A DNA stretch of 51,838 bases from an uncultured bacterium (GTDB lineage Bacteria > Myxococcota_A > Polyangia > Polyangiales > Houyiibacteriaceae): positions 1-51,838 of the forward strand of contig CALJDU010000085.1 of the NCBI GenBank assembly GCA_938024995.1, in the 5' to 3' direction. The translations under genes and the position numbers were made by a program. A model generated the notes under the pieces. The model was not told the origin of the DNA, made no database searches, and saw only the letters and a list, made by a program, of their open reading frames with translations. Within the stretch, counting starts at the first letter, position 1. The number at the start of each line of letters is the position of its first letter. This document shows, one piece after another, positions 29,236 to 37,270 of this stretch.

Positions 29236-29949
29236 TCAGCTTCGGTCGGCCATCGTGATGAGGGCACCGTTCACCCAGCGCGCGTCGTCTCCAGCCAGCC
29301 AAGCGCACGTCTTCGCGATCTCCTGCGGCGGGACCCAAGCGCTCGCGTCGCCGTCGCCCATGTCCGAGCGGTTCTGCGGCGTGTCGATGATCCCAGGCAA
29401 GACCGCGTTCAAGGTCGGGCCCCGGAGCTCTTTGGAGGCCGCGGTCACGAGGTGCGTCACGCCCGCTTTCGCCGCCCCGTACATCGCGAACGCGGGGTCC
29501 GGGGAAAAGACCCGGTCGGACGCGACGACGATCACGCGCCCGGCTCCGCGCGCCTTCATCCGCCCAAGCGCCTCGGACACCACAAAGGATGTCGCGAGAA
29601 GGTTCTGCTGAACAACGGCGCGGATGTCGGCTGCGCCTAACGCGTCGATCGCTCCATAGCGAAACGCGCCAACTGCGTGAACGACCGCATCGAGCGGTCC
29701 CCGTTGCTCCACCGACTCGAAGAGCGCCGCGACGCCCTCGGCGTCACACACATCACACTCCGCGGTCGCGAACCGATCCTCTTGGTTCGGCGCCGCGGTT
29801 TGGATCTGCGAGCGGAGATCGATCAATCGAGTGCGCGTGCGGCTCACCGCGATGACGTTCGCGCCGAGCGCCAGGAACGTCTCGCAAAGGACCGGTCCAA
29901 GCCCCCCCGTCGCGCCCGTGATCAGGGCGCGCTGGCCGCGAAGGAGCAC
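29236..29949 (-). CDS. Short-chain dehydrogenase coupled to the BMC-T gene
   Basis: A 237-residue SDR-family NAD(P)H-dependent oxidoreductase. Rossmann motif TGATGGLG (11-18), an NAG-like HAVGAF (91-96), active-site S144, Y157 and K161 (YGAAK), and PGIIDT after the core. The substrate is not evident; such enzymes reduce or oxidise alcohols, sugars or acyl compounds. GTG start at 29949, a single base after the stop of the BMC-T shell gene, so the two are almost certainly co-translated. This placement makes it a candidate enzyme of the microcompartment, but I see no clear encapsulation-peptide extension at either end. Confidence 0.93.
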   Translation of the reverse strand: MLLRGQRALITGATGGLGPVLCETFLALGANVIAVSRTRTRLIDLRSQIQTAAPNQEDRFATAECDVCDAEGVAALFESVEQRGPLDAVVHAVGAFRYGAIDALGAADIRAVVQQNLLATSFVVSEALGRMKARGAGRVIVVASDRVFSPDPAFAMYGAAKAGVTHLVTAASKELRGPTLNAVLPGIIDTPQNRSDMGDGDASAWVPPQEIAKTCAWLAGDDARWVNGALITMADRS

Positions 29950-29950
29950 C

Positions 29951-30565
29951 CTACTCTTCGCGTCCGTCGATCTGCGCGAAGCACTGCTTGATGGCCTTCA
30001 CGGCCTCTTCGATCTCTGCCTCGCCGCCGCCGAGGTACAAGCGCCCGAAGCGACCGAACGTGCGGACCTCAAGCAGCCGAACCGGAGACGCCTTCTCTGC
30101 TTCGTTCGCCGCGATGGCGGCGTAGGCGGCCGGGTAACACTCCATCAAGTAGAGCGTTTGGTTCTCAAAGATCATGTCGCCGTGACGCATCCGGTTCACG
30201 AGCATCTCGTGGTACGGCTCGATGCCCGTGATGATCTCGCTCGACTTCACCTGAGGCTTGAGCCGCGCGCTCTTCGGAACGCCGAGCGTCTTGAGGATCG
30301 TGTCCCCCGCCTCCATGACCTCGCCTTGGTCATCATGGTGAAGCTCCAGCAGACCGTACGACCGCTCCACGATCTGCATCCCTGGGCGACACCGCGTCCG
30401 CTTGAGCGCAGCATCCGTCAGGTTGTTGATCTGGATGCCAGGCGCGATCTCGACGAAGAGCGACGCTTGTCCCTCGAGCGGCTGAAAGCCAGGCGCAACA
30501 GTCTGCAAGAAGCCCGCGAGGCCAGGCTGCAGGGAGTCGAGGAAGGTGTAGGTCCGGAGCTGCAT
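29951..30565 (-). CDS. BMC-T trimeric microcompartment shell protein
   Basis: A 204-residue tandem-BMC-domain shell protein, forming trimers that tile as pseudohexamers in bacterial microcompartment facets. The first BMC-like domain covers about 1-95 (FLQTVAPGF, EIAPGIQINNLTD). The second covers about 105-200, with the signature GDMIFENQTLYLMECYPAAY, AAIAANEAEKAS and FGRFGRLYLGGGEAEIEEAV. The start MQLRTYTFLDSLQPGL at 30565 is preferred over the upstream in-frame starts. From memory it closely resembles the stand-alone BMC-T Hoch_3341 of Haliangium ochraceum; this should be checked. No other shell gene is adjacent, but two BMC-P genes lie 12 kb away. Confidence 0.92.
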   Translation of the reverse strand: MQLRTYTFLDSLQPGLAGFLQTVAPGFQPLEGQASLFVEIAPGIQINNLTDAALKRTRCRPGMQIVERSYGLLELHHDDQGEVMEAGDTILKTLGVPKSARLKPQVKSSEIITGIEPYHEMLVNRMRHGDMIFENQTLYLMECYPAAYAAIAANEAEKASPVRLLEVRTFGRFGRLYLGGGEAEIEEAVKAIKQCFAQIDGREE

Positions 30566-30637
30566 GGGCCCCGAAACTATCCCACGGACAAGGCTGCGCG
30601 GAAGCACAAAGCGAGGGCGTGATGGACACCACGCAAA

Positions 30638-30651
30638 GGGATTGCCCACGT
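30638..30651. promoter_or_regulatory. Candidate shared operator upstream of the BMC-T gene
   Basis: GGGATTGCCCACGT in the intergenic region between the BMC-T gene (minus) and a lipoprotein gene (plus), 73 bases upstream of the BMC-T start. It matches at 13 of 14 positions the GGGATTTCCCACGT element 34 bases before the BMC-P operon at 42389. A shorter TCCCACG copy lies at 30580-30586, just before the BMC-T start codon. No regulator is known. Confidence 0.4.
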
Positions 30652-30747
30652 CCGCATCTCGTGCGACAACGCACGGCCCTCGCGATTGGCAGTGCCCGAC
30701 GTCGACGAAGACGAAAGCACGGATGTGAGCGGCGCAGGAGAGAGAAA

Positions 30748-31308
30748 ATGAAGAAGTTTGCCCTAGTTCTTTGCTTGGCCCTGGCGGCTGTTGGTTGTGG
30801 AGATGATGATGACCGAGGTGGTTCGGACACCGCGATCATGCTCCCCGACGGAACGACCACCGACACCATGACCGCGCCCGATACGAACGTGGCCCCCGAC
30901 ACCAACCCGCCCCCGACCGGCATGTGCAACCTCAACCCCAACGGTTCCCTGACGGGCGCGGGTTGCTTCCCGCGCTGCAGCTCGGCGACCCGTACCGCGA
31001 TCATCGGCTGCATGACGGGCGAGTGCCAGTCCGCCGCGGTGATGAGCGACACGACTCCCCCCGTCAACGTCGACGTTGGGGGCATGATCCAGCCGATCGG
31101 ATGCAACGAGTGTTGGATCCTCCAGGGCAACTCGTGCGTCGCGGACTCGTGCCCGGCCGAGTTCATGCCGGCGCTTCAGTGCCAGGCTGAGATGCGCCCG
31201 GACTGCAGCGCCGAAATCGCCGCCGTCAACGCCTGCATCACGGCGAACATGGCCGCGGTCCAGGACTGCTCGAACATGCGCCTCACGGCGTGCCTCCCGG
31301 CGATGTAG
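30748..31308 (+). CDS. Small Cys-containing lipoprotein
   Basis: A 186-residue lipoprotein. AGGAG lies about eight bases before the ATG at 30748, which starts signal peptide MKKFALVLCLALAAVG with lipobox AVGC; the open frame further upstream is not signal-like. The mature protein starts with an acidic Asp/Thr linker (GDDDDRGGSDTAIM; DTNVAPDTN) and then a Cys-rich domain of about 120 residues with some ten cysteines (for instance CFPRCSS, IGCMTGEC, GCNECW, PDCSAEI, QDCSN). Transcribed divergently from the BMC-T gene. A strong terminator follows. Function unknown. Confidence 0.88.
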   Translation: MKKFALVLCLALAAVGCGDDDDRGGSDTAIMLPDGTTTDTMTAPDTNVAPDTNPPPTGMCNLNPNGSLTGAGCFPRCSSATRTAIIGCMTGECQSAAVMSDTTPPVNVDVGGMIQPIGCNECWILQGNSCVADSCPAEFMPALQCQAEMRPDCSAEIAAVNACITANMAAVQDCSNMRLTACLPAM

Positions 31309-31329
31309 TCGCCGGTCGAGCAATCGACC

Positions 31330-31365
31330 AAACGCCGCGCAGCCTCTGCGCGGCGTTTCTTTTTT
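31330..31365 (+). terminator. Intrinsic terminator of the lipoprotein gene
   Basis: AAACGCCGCGCAG (31330-31342), a CCT loop and the perfect complement CTGCGCGGCGTTT (31346-31358), followed by C and six T. It lies 21 bases after the stop codon of the lipoprotein gene. Confidence 0.93.
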
Positions 31366-31382
31366 GGGGTCTTTCGAGACCC

Positions 31383-31675
31383 CCTCGCTTCGCGATTCCC
31401 CCAAACGGTCGCTGCGCTCTCCGAACGTCGAAAACGAGAGACGGTCGGCTTCGCCTTTCGTCTCTTTCGTTTCCGACACCAGGCCCATCGCTCTTCTTCC
31501 GGGGACCTTTTCGCTTACTTGCTTCGCTTTGCGATTCCCCCAAACGGTCGCTGCGCGCTCCGAACGTCGAAAACGAGAGACGGTCGGCTTGGCCTTTCGT
31601 CTCTTTCGTTTCCGACACCAGGCCCATCGCTCGTCCGGGGACGTTTTTCGCTTACTTGCTTCGCGATTCCCGAGC
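31383..31675. repeat. ~139-bp tandem repeat, two copies plus partial third
   Basis: This 400-base gap between two convergent genes (stop at 31308 and lysC stop at 31708) holds no gene. After the terminator come two copies of a unit (period 139, measured at GATTCCC, 31394 and 31533) and a truncated third beginning near 31656. Each unit contains an imperfect hairpin: AGAGACG (31437-31443) pairs with CGTCTCT (31459-31465), extendable through CGAAAACGA and TCGTTTCCG. The copies differ by a few substitutions and small indels. It reads open in some frames but shows no start signal or protein-like composition. Confidence 0.88.
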
Positions 31676-31707
31676 GTTCCCTCGCCTTGCTTCAGCGGTC
31701 GGGAAAC

Positions 31708-32925
31708 TCAATGCCCGAGTTCGAAGCCGTCGTGCAGCACGCGGACCGCGAGCTCTTCGTACTTGGCGCGAATCAAACACGACGTCTTGATCTCGCTCGT
31801 GCTGATCGCTTCGATGTTGATCCCGTCGTCCGCGAGTAGCCGGAACATCTTGGCGGCGACACCGGCATGACTCCGCATGCCCAGACCCACGATGCTGACC
31901 TTCACCACGTCGTCGTCCACCGTGACCCCACCGGTTGCGCCGATCGCGACCGCGAGCTCCCCGGTGACCTCGCGCGCTCGCGCGACGTCGTCTCGCGTCA
32001 CAGTAAACGTGAGGTCGGTGAGGCCGTCGCGGGAAACGTTCTGGATGATCATGTCGACCGAGATGTTGGCCTCGGCGAGCGGCTCAAAGATCCGCGCGAC
32101 CACCCCCGGCTGGTCGGGGACCTCGCGCAGCGTGACCTTGGCGGTCTTGCGGTCAGAGGTGACCCCCGCGACCACGACGGACTCGAGCGACTCATCTTCT
32201 CCTGTGACCATCGTTCCCTCTTCGCTTGTGAAGCTCGACCGCACGTGGATCTTGACCGCGTACTTCATCGCGAGCTCAACGCTCCGAATTTGCAAGACCT
32301 TGGCGCCGAGCGAGGCCAGCTCGAGCATCTCCTCATAGCTGATCTTCTCAACCTTACGCGCGCTCGGGCAAACGTTCGGATCCGCGGTGTAGACGCCGTC
32401 CACGTCCGTGTAGATCTCGCATACGTCCGCCTCAATCGCCGCTGCGATGGCGACCGCCGACGTGTCCGATCCGCCCCGGCCCAACGTGGTGATGTTGCCC
32501 TCGGCGTCGACCCCCTGGAAGCCAGCGACCACAACGGCGTGACCCTCCGCGAGCGCCTTGTCGATCCGCTCGCCATCCACCCGCGCGATCCGCGCTTTGG
32601 TGTGAACGCTGTTCGTCTCGATACGCGCCTGATGTCCCATCATGCTGACCGCCGGGACGCCTATCTCGTTGAGCGCGATGCAGAGCAACGCCGCGCTCAC
32701 CTGTTCGCCGCTGCTCACCAGCACGTCCTGCTCGCGCGACTTTGGCCGTCCCGAGAGCTCGCGCGCGAGCCCGAGCAGACGATCGGTCTCGCCGGCCATC
32801 GCGCTCACGATCGTGACGACGGAGTGACCCTCTTCGCGCCGGGCCGCGATGCGGCGCGCGACGTTCTTGATGCGATCGAGCGAACCGACGCTGGTCCCGC
32901 CGAATTTCTGTACTACCAGAGCCAT
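31708..32925 (-). CDS. lysC: Aspartate kinase
   Basis: Aspartokinase phosphorylates aspartate, the first step to lysine, threonine, methionine and diaminopimelate. 405 residues, the length of the single-domain LysC alpha type. Kinase motifs KFGGTS (7-12), SSGEQVSAALL (71-81), GRGGSDTSA (149-157), YTDVDGVYTADP; the C-terminal 140 residues form two ACT domains (LREVPDQPGVVARIF; VSIVGLGMRSHAGVAAKMF) that bind lysine or threonine for feedback control. It ends with EIKTSCLIRAKYEELAVRVLH, as usual. ATG start at 32925. No asd or dapA is nearby. An internal start giving a separate beta subunit, as in Bacillus, was not examined in detail. Confidence 0.96.
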   Translation of the reverse strand: MALVVQKFGGTSVGSLDRIKNVARRIAARREEGHSVVTIVSAMAGETDRLLGLARELSGRPKSREQDVLVSSGEQVSAALLCIALNEIGVPAVSMMGHQARIETNSVHTKARIARVDGERIDKALAEGHAVVVAGFQGVDAEGNITTLGRGGSDTSAVAIAAAIEADVCEIYTDVDGVYTADPNVCPSARKVEKISYEEMLELASLGAKVLQIRSVELAMKYAVKIHVRSSFTSEEGTMVTGEDESLESVVVAGVTSDRKTAKVTLREVPDQPGVVARIFEPLAEANISVDMIIQNVSRDGLTDLTFTVTRDDVARAREVTGELAVAIGATGGVTVDDDVVKVSIVGLGMRSHAGVAAKMFRLLADDGINIEAISTSEIKTSCLIRAKYEELAVRVLHDGFELGH

Positions 32926-32982
32926 TCAACAGGCAGCTTTCCGCGCGAGCCTCACACCGTCAATCAAACTCAGAGGCGGACC

Positions 32983-33450
32983 TCAGCTACGACCGTCACG
33001 ATCGCTGTCGTCCTCCGTGTCCTCGTCGCGCGCGTCCTCCTCCGGCGCTTCTTCCACGATGGGTTCACGGGCCACCGGTCGCGTAATGGGTTCACCGAAG
33101 TCCGCGCGCAGCTTGCGCTGGAGACGGTCCAAGATCATCCGCTCCACGTAGCTGGGCTGCGCCGGGATGTTCAAGGTGACGCGCACCTTTTGCTGGCCAC
33201 CGATCTCTGCGCGTACGACCTCGAGGCTGCCAGGATACGTGCGACCGTGATCCTGGTAGTCGAAGAGCACAAAGCCGATCCCGCGGTCGCGGTCGCGAAT
33301 GTTGAACCCGTAGTCGACCCGAAGCAGACGAACCGCGCTGCTCCAGATCTGTTCGTAGCGGTAGTCGTGATCCGATGTGCGCCTCGCCTCTGCAGGGACA
33401 GACATGGAGACGAGCAGGAACGCCACGAGAGTGGAGAGGACGACGCGCAT
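32983..33450 (-). CDS. Small secreted protein with signal peptide
   Basis: A 155-residue protein starting at 33450 with signal peptide MRVVLSTLVAFLLVSMSVPAEA, cleavage likely after AEA. The mature domain (about 25-120) is alpha/beta-like: YRYEQIWSSAVRLLRVDYGF, IGFVLFDYQDHGRTYPGSLE, QKVRVTLNIPAQPSYVERMI. The C-terminal 30 residues are acidic and likely disordered (EEDARDEDTEDDSD). The domain resembles small periplasmic lipoprotein-like domains (NlpC-unrelated, BamC-like fold possible), but I cannot assign it. Between lysC and the flippase-like gene, same direction. Confidence 0.8.
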   Translation of the reverse strand: MRVVLSTLVAFLLVSMSVPAEARRTSDHDYRYEQIWSSAVRLLRVDYGFNIRDRDRGIGFVLFDYQDHGRTYPGSLEVVRAEIGGQQKVRVTLNIPAQPSYVERMILDRLQRKLRADFGEPITRPVAREPIVEEAPEEDARDEDTEDDSDRDGRS

Positions 33451-33520
33451 ACCGTCGACGCTACGTCCGCGATCGTGTTCGTCCAAAAAAGTGGTGACGG
33501 CGGCGAAGACGCGCGAGGGC

Positions 33521-34702
33521 TCAGGAAGACGGCGAAGGCTCGTCGTCGCGGTGCAGCCCCTTCTTTACCTGCTCGGTGCCGAGGAGATCGGAGAGCGAAA
33601 TCTTCATCGCGTAAAGCGGGATGATGCCGCACGCACAGATGAAGATGGCCTGGATGCCATAGAGCAGGAAGATGTAGACCGACCCCTGCACACCGACCAG
33701 CGAGGCCGCGAAGTAGAGCTTCATCCCCGAAGACATCGCGAGCTGGAAGTTGCCAAAGAGCCCTGGCCCCGTCGGCAACAAGATCCCAATCGCGAGGATG
33801 CCCATGAGCGCGACGCCGTGACCCGGTCCCATGGGGAGCCCGCAACCCCAGCCGAGTAGACACATGCCGCCCGCGTTGAAGGCCCAGTAGAGCGCGCTCT
33901 CGAACAAGAACCCGGCGGTCAGCTTCACGTCGGTGAGGGACCGAATTCCGTCCGCCACGCCGCCGACTTTTTCCGCGAGGAGCGAGCCCAGCTTGGGGCT
34001 CACGAGGCCAACGATGCGCTCCGTCATGCGGGTCGCCCAGTCGCGCGCGGACAGGAAGACCGCGAGCGCGATGAACGCGCTGATGAAAACGGTCAGCGCC
34101 GAGTAGGCGTAGACGGGCAGCGCTTTGGCGATCGGATCATCGGTCGCGAGCTGCGGAAGCGCGAACACCGCCCAGGCGACGCAGACGCTCGTGATGAGCC
34201 CATCGATCACCCGCTCGACCGCGACGGTTCCGAATCCAACGCTCACCGGGACGTCCGCGCGCAACTTGGTCAGCGCGGGGCGCGCCATTTCCCCGAGGCG
34301 GAGCGGGAGCGCGAAGATCGCGAAGAACCCGATCCAGTTCAGCAGAATCACCTCGCGAAAGGGGAGCTTCTTGATCGGCGCGATTAGGAAGCGCCAGCGG
34401 CTCGCGCGGAGGAAGTGCGTGATCGCGAGGGTCCCGACGTACGCGCCCACCGTCCACCAGGCGACGCTGTCGAACGCCTCGCGTTCCGGCACCAACGGGA
34501 CGCCCCCGCGCGCGACCAGCCACGCAAAGAGCGCTCCCAGGAACAGGGAGAGCACGAGCTTGGGGAGCAGTCGGCGCGCGATGGAAGGCGCGTCGCTGCT
34601 CGCGTCGGTGGCTTCGGTGGCATCGCCCACAGCGAGCCAAATAGCACATCTCGGCCGGCGCGACCCGTCGTCGTCTTGAGCACCATTGATCGATGCCGTC
34701 AT
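33521..34702 (-). CDS. Flippase-like / LPG-synthase TM-region membrane protein
   Basis: An integral membrane protein of 393 residues in the lysylphosphatidylglycerol synthase transmembrane-region family (UPF0104, AglD-like). Several hydrophobic helices are evident: LVLSLFLGALFAWLVA, WWTVGAYVGTLAITHF, VILLNWIGFFAIFALPLRLG, GVALMGILAIGILLPTGPGL. The motifs RASRWRFLI and PLRLGEMARP are typical. The family includes proteins thought to move or modify lipid-linked substrates, but the role here is unknown. The start at 34702 (MTASINGAQ) is a judgement: the same frame is open on to 36136, but that part is antisense to cca. Confidence 0.85.
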   Translation of the reverse strand: MTASINGAQDDDGSRRPRCAIWLAVGDATEATDASSDAPSIARRLLPKLVLSLFLGALFAWLVARGGVPLVPEREAFDSVAWWTVGAYVGTLAITHFLRASRWRFLIAPIKKLPFREVILLNWIGFFAIFALPLRLGEMARPALTKLRADVPVSVGFGTVAVERVIDGLITSVCVAWAVFALPQLATDDPIAKALPVYAYSALTVFISAFIALAVFLSARDWATRMTERIVGLVSPKLGSLLAEKVGGVADGIRSLTDVKLTAGFLFESALYWAFNAGGMCLLGWGCGLPMGPGHGVALMGILAIGILLPTGPGLFGNFQLAMSSGMKLYFAASLVGVQGSVYIFLLYGIQAIFICACGIIPLYAMKISLSDLLGTEQVKKGLHRDDEPSPSS

Positions 34703-34771
34703 TGACAGGGCCGGCTCCGATGCTTCTCCTTCTCCACCAGGACGCAGGCGCGGCAGACGCGCGAGACCGCC

Positions 34772-36151
34772 ATGACCATTCGCCACGAACAAATCCCCGA
34801 CGCGGTCCTTGAGCTCTGTCGGCGCCTCGAGACCCAAGGCCATCACGCCTGGGTGGTGGGCGGCTGCGTCCGCGACCTCATGCTCGGCAAAGCGATCTCG
34901 GACTGGGACATCGCGACCAGCGCGAAGCCCAATCAGGTCAAGAAGACGTTCCGACGCGTGATCCCAACCGGGCTCCAGCACGGCACCGTCACCGTCATGA
35001 TGGGCAAGGAAGCCTACGAGGTCACCACCCTGCGCGGCGAAGGCGCCTACTCGGATGGTCGTCGCCCCGACGAGGTGTTCTTCGTCGACGACATCACCGA
35101 GGACCTCGCGCGGCGCGACTTCACGGTCAACGCCATCGCGTTTGATCCGATCACGTCTCGGCTCGTCGATCCCCACGGCGGCGCACGCGACCTGGAAAAG
35201 AAGCTGCTCCGCGCGGTCGGCGATCCCAAGGAGCGCTTCAGCGAAGACGGTCTCCGGATCCTCCGCGGGGCTCGGTTCTGCGCGACGCTGGAGTTCGCGC
35301 TCGAGAGCGAGACGGAGGCCGCGTTTCATGGCGCGCTCGGCACCTTCAAGAAGGTCAGTCCAGAGCGCGTTCGTGCGGAGTGGCTGAAGGCGATGAAGGC
35401 CAAGCGCCCGTCCGTCGCGTTTGAGGTCATGAAGGACACCGGCATCCTCGGCGTCACGTACCCCGAGCTGCTCGACCAGGTCGGCTGCGAGCAGAACAAG
35501 TGGCACGAATACGACGTATGGGGTCACACCATGGCCGTCCTCGACAACTCGGAGGGCACCCCGGTCGAGCGCCTGGCCGCCCTGCTCCACGACGTCGGGA
35601 AGCCGCGGTCGCGCCAGCGCAGCGACAAGACCAACGACTACACGTTCTACAATCATGAGCGCATCGGCGCGGACATGGCAGAGAAGTGGCTGCGGGCGTA
35701 TCGCTTCAGCAACGAGGAACGCGAGCTCGTCGTCCACCTCGTGAAGCACCACCTCATTTGCTACGACGCCTCCTGGACCGACGCGACCGTGCGACGGTTC
35801 CTGCGCCGCGTCGGACCGGAGCGGGTCGATTCGCTCTTGCGGCTGGGTCGCGCGGACGTGCTCGGAAAAGGTCGACCTGTCGAGAACGAGCTCGCGGATC
35901 TCGCGGAGCTGCGCAAGCGACTCGACGCGGTCATCGCGCAAGGGCAGGCGCTGAGCGTCAAGGATCTCCCCGTTCGCGGTCCGGATGTTATCGCGCGCAT
36001 GAGCGGAGCCGGGCCAGGCGTTGGCGCGCTCCTGCGTCACCTCCTCGAGGCGGTCACCGAAGATCCCGCCCTCAACGATCGCGACAAGCTCCTCAAGATG
36101 ATCGACAAGCTGGCGCCCGAGTTCGAGGCCCGTCATCCTCGCAAGCGATGA
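34772..36151 (+). CDS. cca: CCA tRNA nucleotidyltransferase / poly(A) polymerase family, with HD domain
   Basis: A class II nucleotidyltransferase of 459 residues. It either adds CCA to tRNA 3' ends or polyadenylates RNA; in bacteria with one such gene CCA addition is the default. Head-domain signature VVGGCVRDLMLGKAISDWDIATS (28-50, catalytic D44 and D46 in DWD), ARRDFTVNA, and ERVRAEWLK. A C-terminal HD hydrolase domain has LLHDVGKPRS at about 271-280 and VVHLVKHH further on, as in E. coli Cca. The stop overlaps the next start by four bases (ATGA). Divergent from the flippase gene, 69 bases away. Confidence 0.94.
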   Translation: MTIRHEQIPDAVLELCRRLETQGHHAWVVGGCVRDLMLGKAISDWDIATSAKPNQVKKTFRRVIPTGLQHGTVTVMMGKEAYEVTTLRGEGAYSDGRRPDEVFFVDDITEDLARRDFTVNAIAFDPITSRLVDPHGGARDLEKKLLRAVGDPKERFSEDGLRILRGARFCATLEFALESETEAAFHGALGTFKKVSPERVRAEWLKAMKAKRPSVAFEVMKDTGILGVTYPELLDQVGCEQNKWHEYDVWGHTMAVLDNSEGTPVERLAALLHDVGKPRSRQRSDKTNDYTFYNHERIGADMAEKWLRAYRFSNEERELVVHLVKHHLICYDASWTDATVRRFLRRVGPERVDSLLRLGRADVLGKGRPVENELADLAELRKRLDAVIAQGQALSVKDLPVRGPDVIARMSGAGPGVGALLRHLLEAVTEDPALNDRDKLLKMIDKLAPEFEARHPRKR

Positions 36152-36876
36152 CCGGCTTCGTCGACCTGCACTCGCACTACCTCCCCGGGATCGACGACGG
36201 CGTGAGGACGTATGAGGACGGGCTCGCGTTGGTCAAAGGGTTAGCCGAGATCGGGTTCGCGAAGGTGGTCGCGACGCCGCACATCCGGACCGCGATGTTT
36301 CCGAACGAGCGCGACGATCTACGCGAGCGCTTCGCGGCGTTTTGCGAGCGCGCGGCCGCGGAGGAAGCCGCGCTCCCGGAGCTCGGTTTGGGCGCCGAGC
36401 ATTTCTTCGACGATGTGGTGTGGGGCCTCTTTCAGAACGACCGCGCGCAGCCGTACCCCGGTGGTCACGCGGCGCTCATCGAGCTCAACCGAGACTCGCT
36501 TCCCAAGGGGCTCGACCGCTGCTTCTTCCAGCTCAAGCTCAAGGGCGTGCACCCGGTCCTCGCGCACCCCGAGCGCTACGCGCCCTTCGCGAAGAAGACC
36601 GCGCCGATGGACCCGCTGCTGGATGTGGGGGCCCTTCCGCTCCTCGACCTGATGTCGCTCACCGGCAAGTACGGGCGCCGCGCCAAGCGCGCCGCCGAGC
36701 GCATGCTGGACGAAGGTGTGTACTACGCCGCGTGCTCGGATGCGCATCGTCCGGCAGACGTCCCGGTCGTCGCGTCAGCGATCGCGCGCCTCCGAAAGAT
36801 CGTCGGGGACGACGAGACGCACGAGCTGCTCGTGGACAACCCCAAGAGCATCCTCGACGGTTCCGCCGAGTACTGA
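36148..36876 (+). CDS. PHP-family tyrosine phosphatase-like protein (CpsB/YwqE type)
   Basis: A 242-residue metal-dependent phosphoesterase of the PHP fold. Metal ligands appear in DLHSHYLPGIDDG (6-18), VATPHIRTAMFP (41-52), GAEHFFDD, HPERYAPF and SDAHRP. This pattern is that of CpsB/YwqE, which dephosphorylate tyrosine kinases of capsule and exopolysaccharide assembly. No polysaccharide or BY-kinase gene is in view. The start at 36148 overlaps the cca stop (ATGA), so expression is coupled to tRNA maturation. The alternative open frame upstream lies within cca and is rejected. Activity on tyrosine phosphate is inferred from the family. Confidence 0.88.
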   Translation: MTGFVDLHSHYLPGIDDGVRTYEDGLALVKGLAEIGFAKVVATPHIRTAMFPNERDDLRERFAAFCERAAAEEAALPELGLGAEHFFDDVVWGLFQNDRAQPYPGGHAALIELNRDSLPKGLDRCFFQLKLKGVHPVLAHPERYAPFAKKTAPMDPLLDVGALPLLDLMSLTGKYGRRAKRAAERMLDEGVYYAACSDAHRPADVPVVASAIARLRKIVGDDETHELLVDNPKSILDGSAEY

Positions 36877-36898
36877 TCACGCACATCGGTCTCGCGCT

Positions 36899-37270
36899 TC
36901 ATCCGCAGCAGCCCAGGTGACGTTCGATCACCGCGCGCAGCTGGTCCTCTTCGATTGGTTTCGCGACGTAGTCACAAAAGCCAGCGCGATGGAGCGCGGT
37001 CTCTGTCTCATCGAACGCGTGTCCCGTCACCGCGACCAGAGGCGGCGCATCAGGGCGCTTGCTCGTGAGCAACGAGGCGACCTTGAGTCCATCCATCTTC
37101 GGGAGCGTGAGGTCCAACAAGATGAGCGAGTAGCTCTGCGCGAGCGCTTTCTGCAGCCCTTGAAACCCATCCACCGCGAAGTCGAGGTCGTAGTCGTCTT
37201 CGAGAAGCTGCTGCAGGAGGTCGCGGTTGAGAACGTGGTCCTCGACGATCAAGATTCGGAACGCGCTCAT
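36899..37270 (-). CDS. Single-domain response regulator
   Basis: A stand-alone receiver domain of 123 residues with no output domain. Phosphoacceptor D53 (LILLDLTLPKMDG), acidic pair E10-D11, the conserved Thr/Ser switch VAVTGHAF, and K in VAKPIEEDQL. Its ATG overlaps the stop of the histidine kinase gene by four bases (37267-37270), so it is coupled to it and is the likely phosphorylation target. It ends 22 bases from the convergent PHP gene; no terminator was seen in that gap. It could be a CheY-like shuttle. Confidence 0.93.
   Translation of the reverse strand: MSAFRILIVEDHVLNRDLLQQLLEDDYDLDFAVDGFQGLQKALAQSYSLILLDLTLPKMDGLKVASLLTSKRPDAPPLVAVTGHAFDETETALHRAGFCDYVAKPIEEDQLRAVIERHLGCCG

Noticed and set aside
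31283..31627. Minus-strand open frame with repeated MGLVSETKETKG
   Set aside because: It is only the translation of the tandem repeat; it crosses the terminator and the end of the lipoprotein gene and has no ribosome binding site.
34703..36136. N-terminal extension of the flippase-like gene to 871 residues
   Set aside because: The extension is wholly antisense to cca and carries no membrane or family sequence; the real start is placed at 34702.
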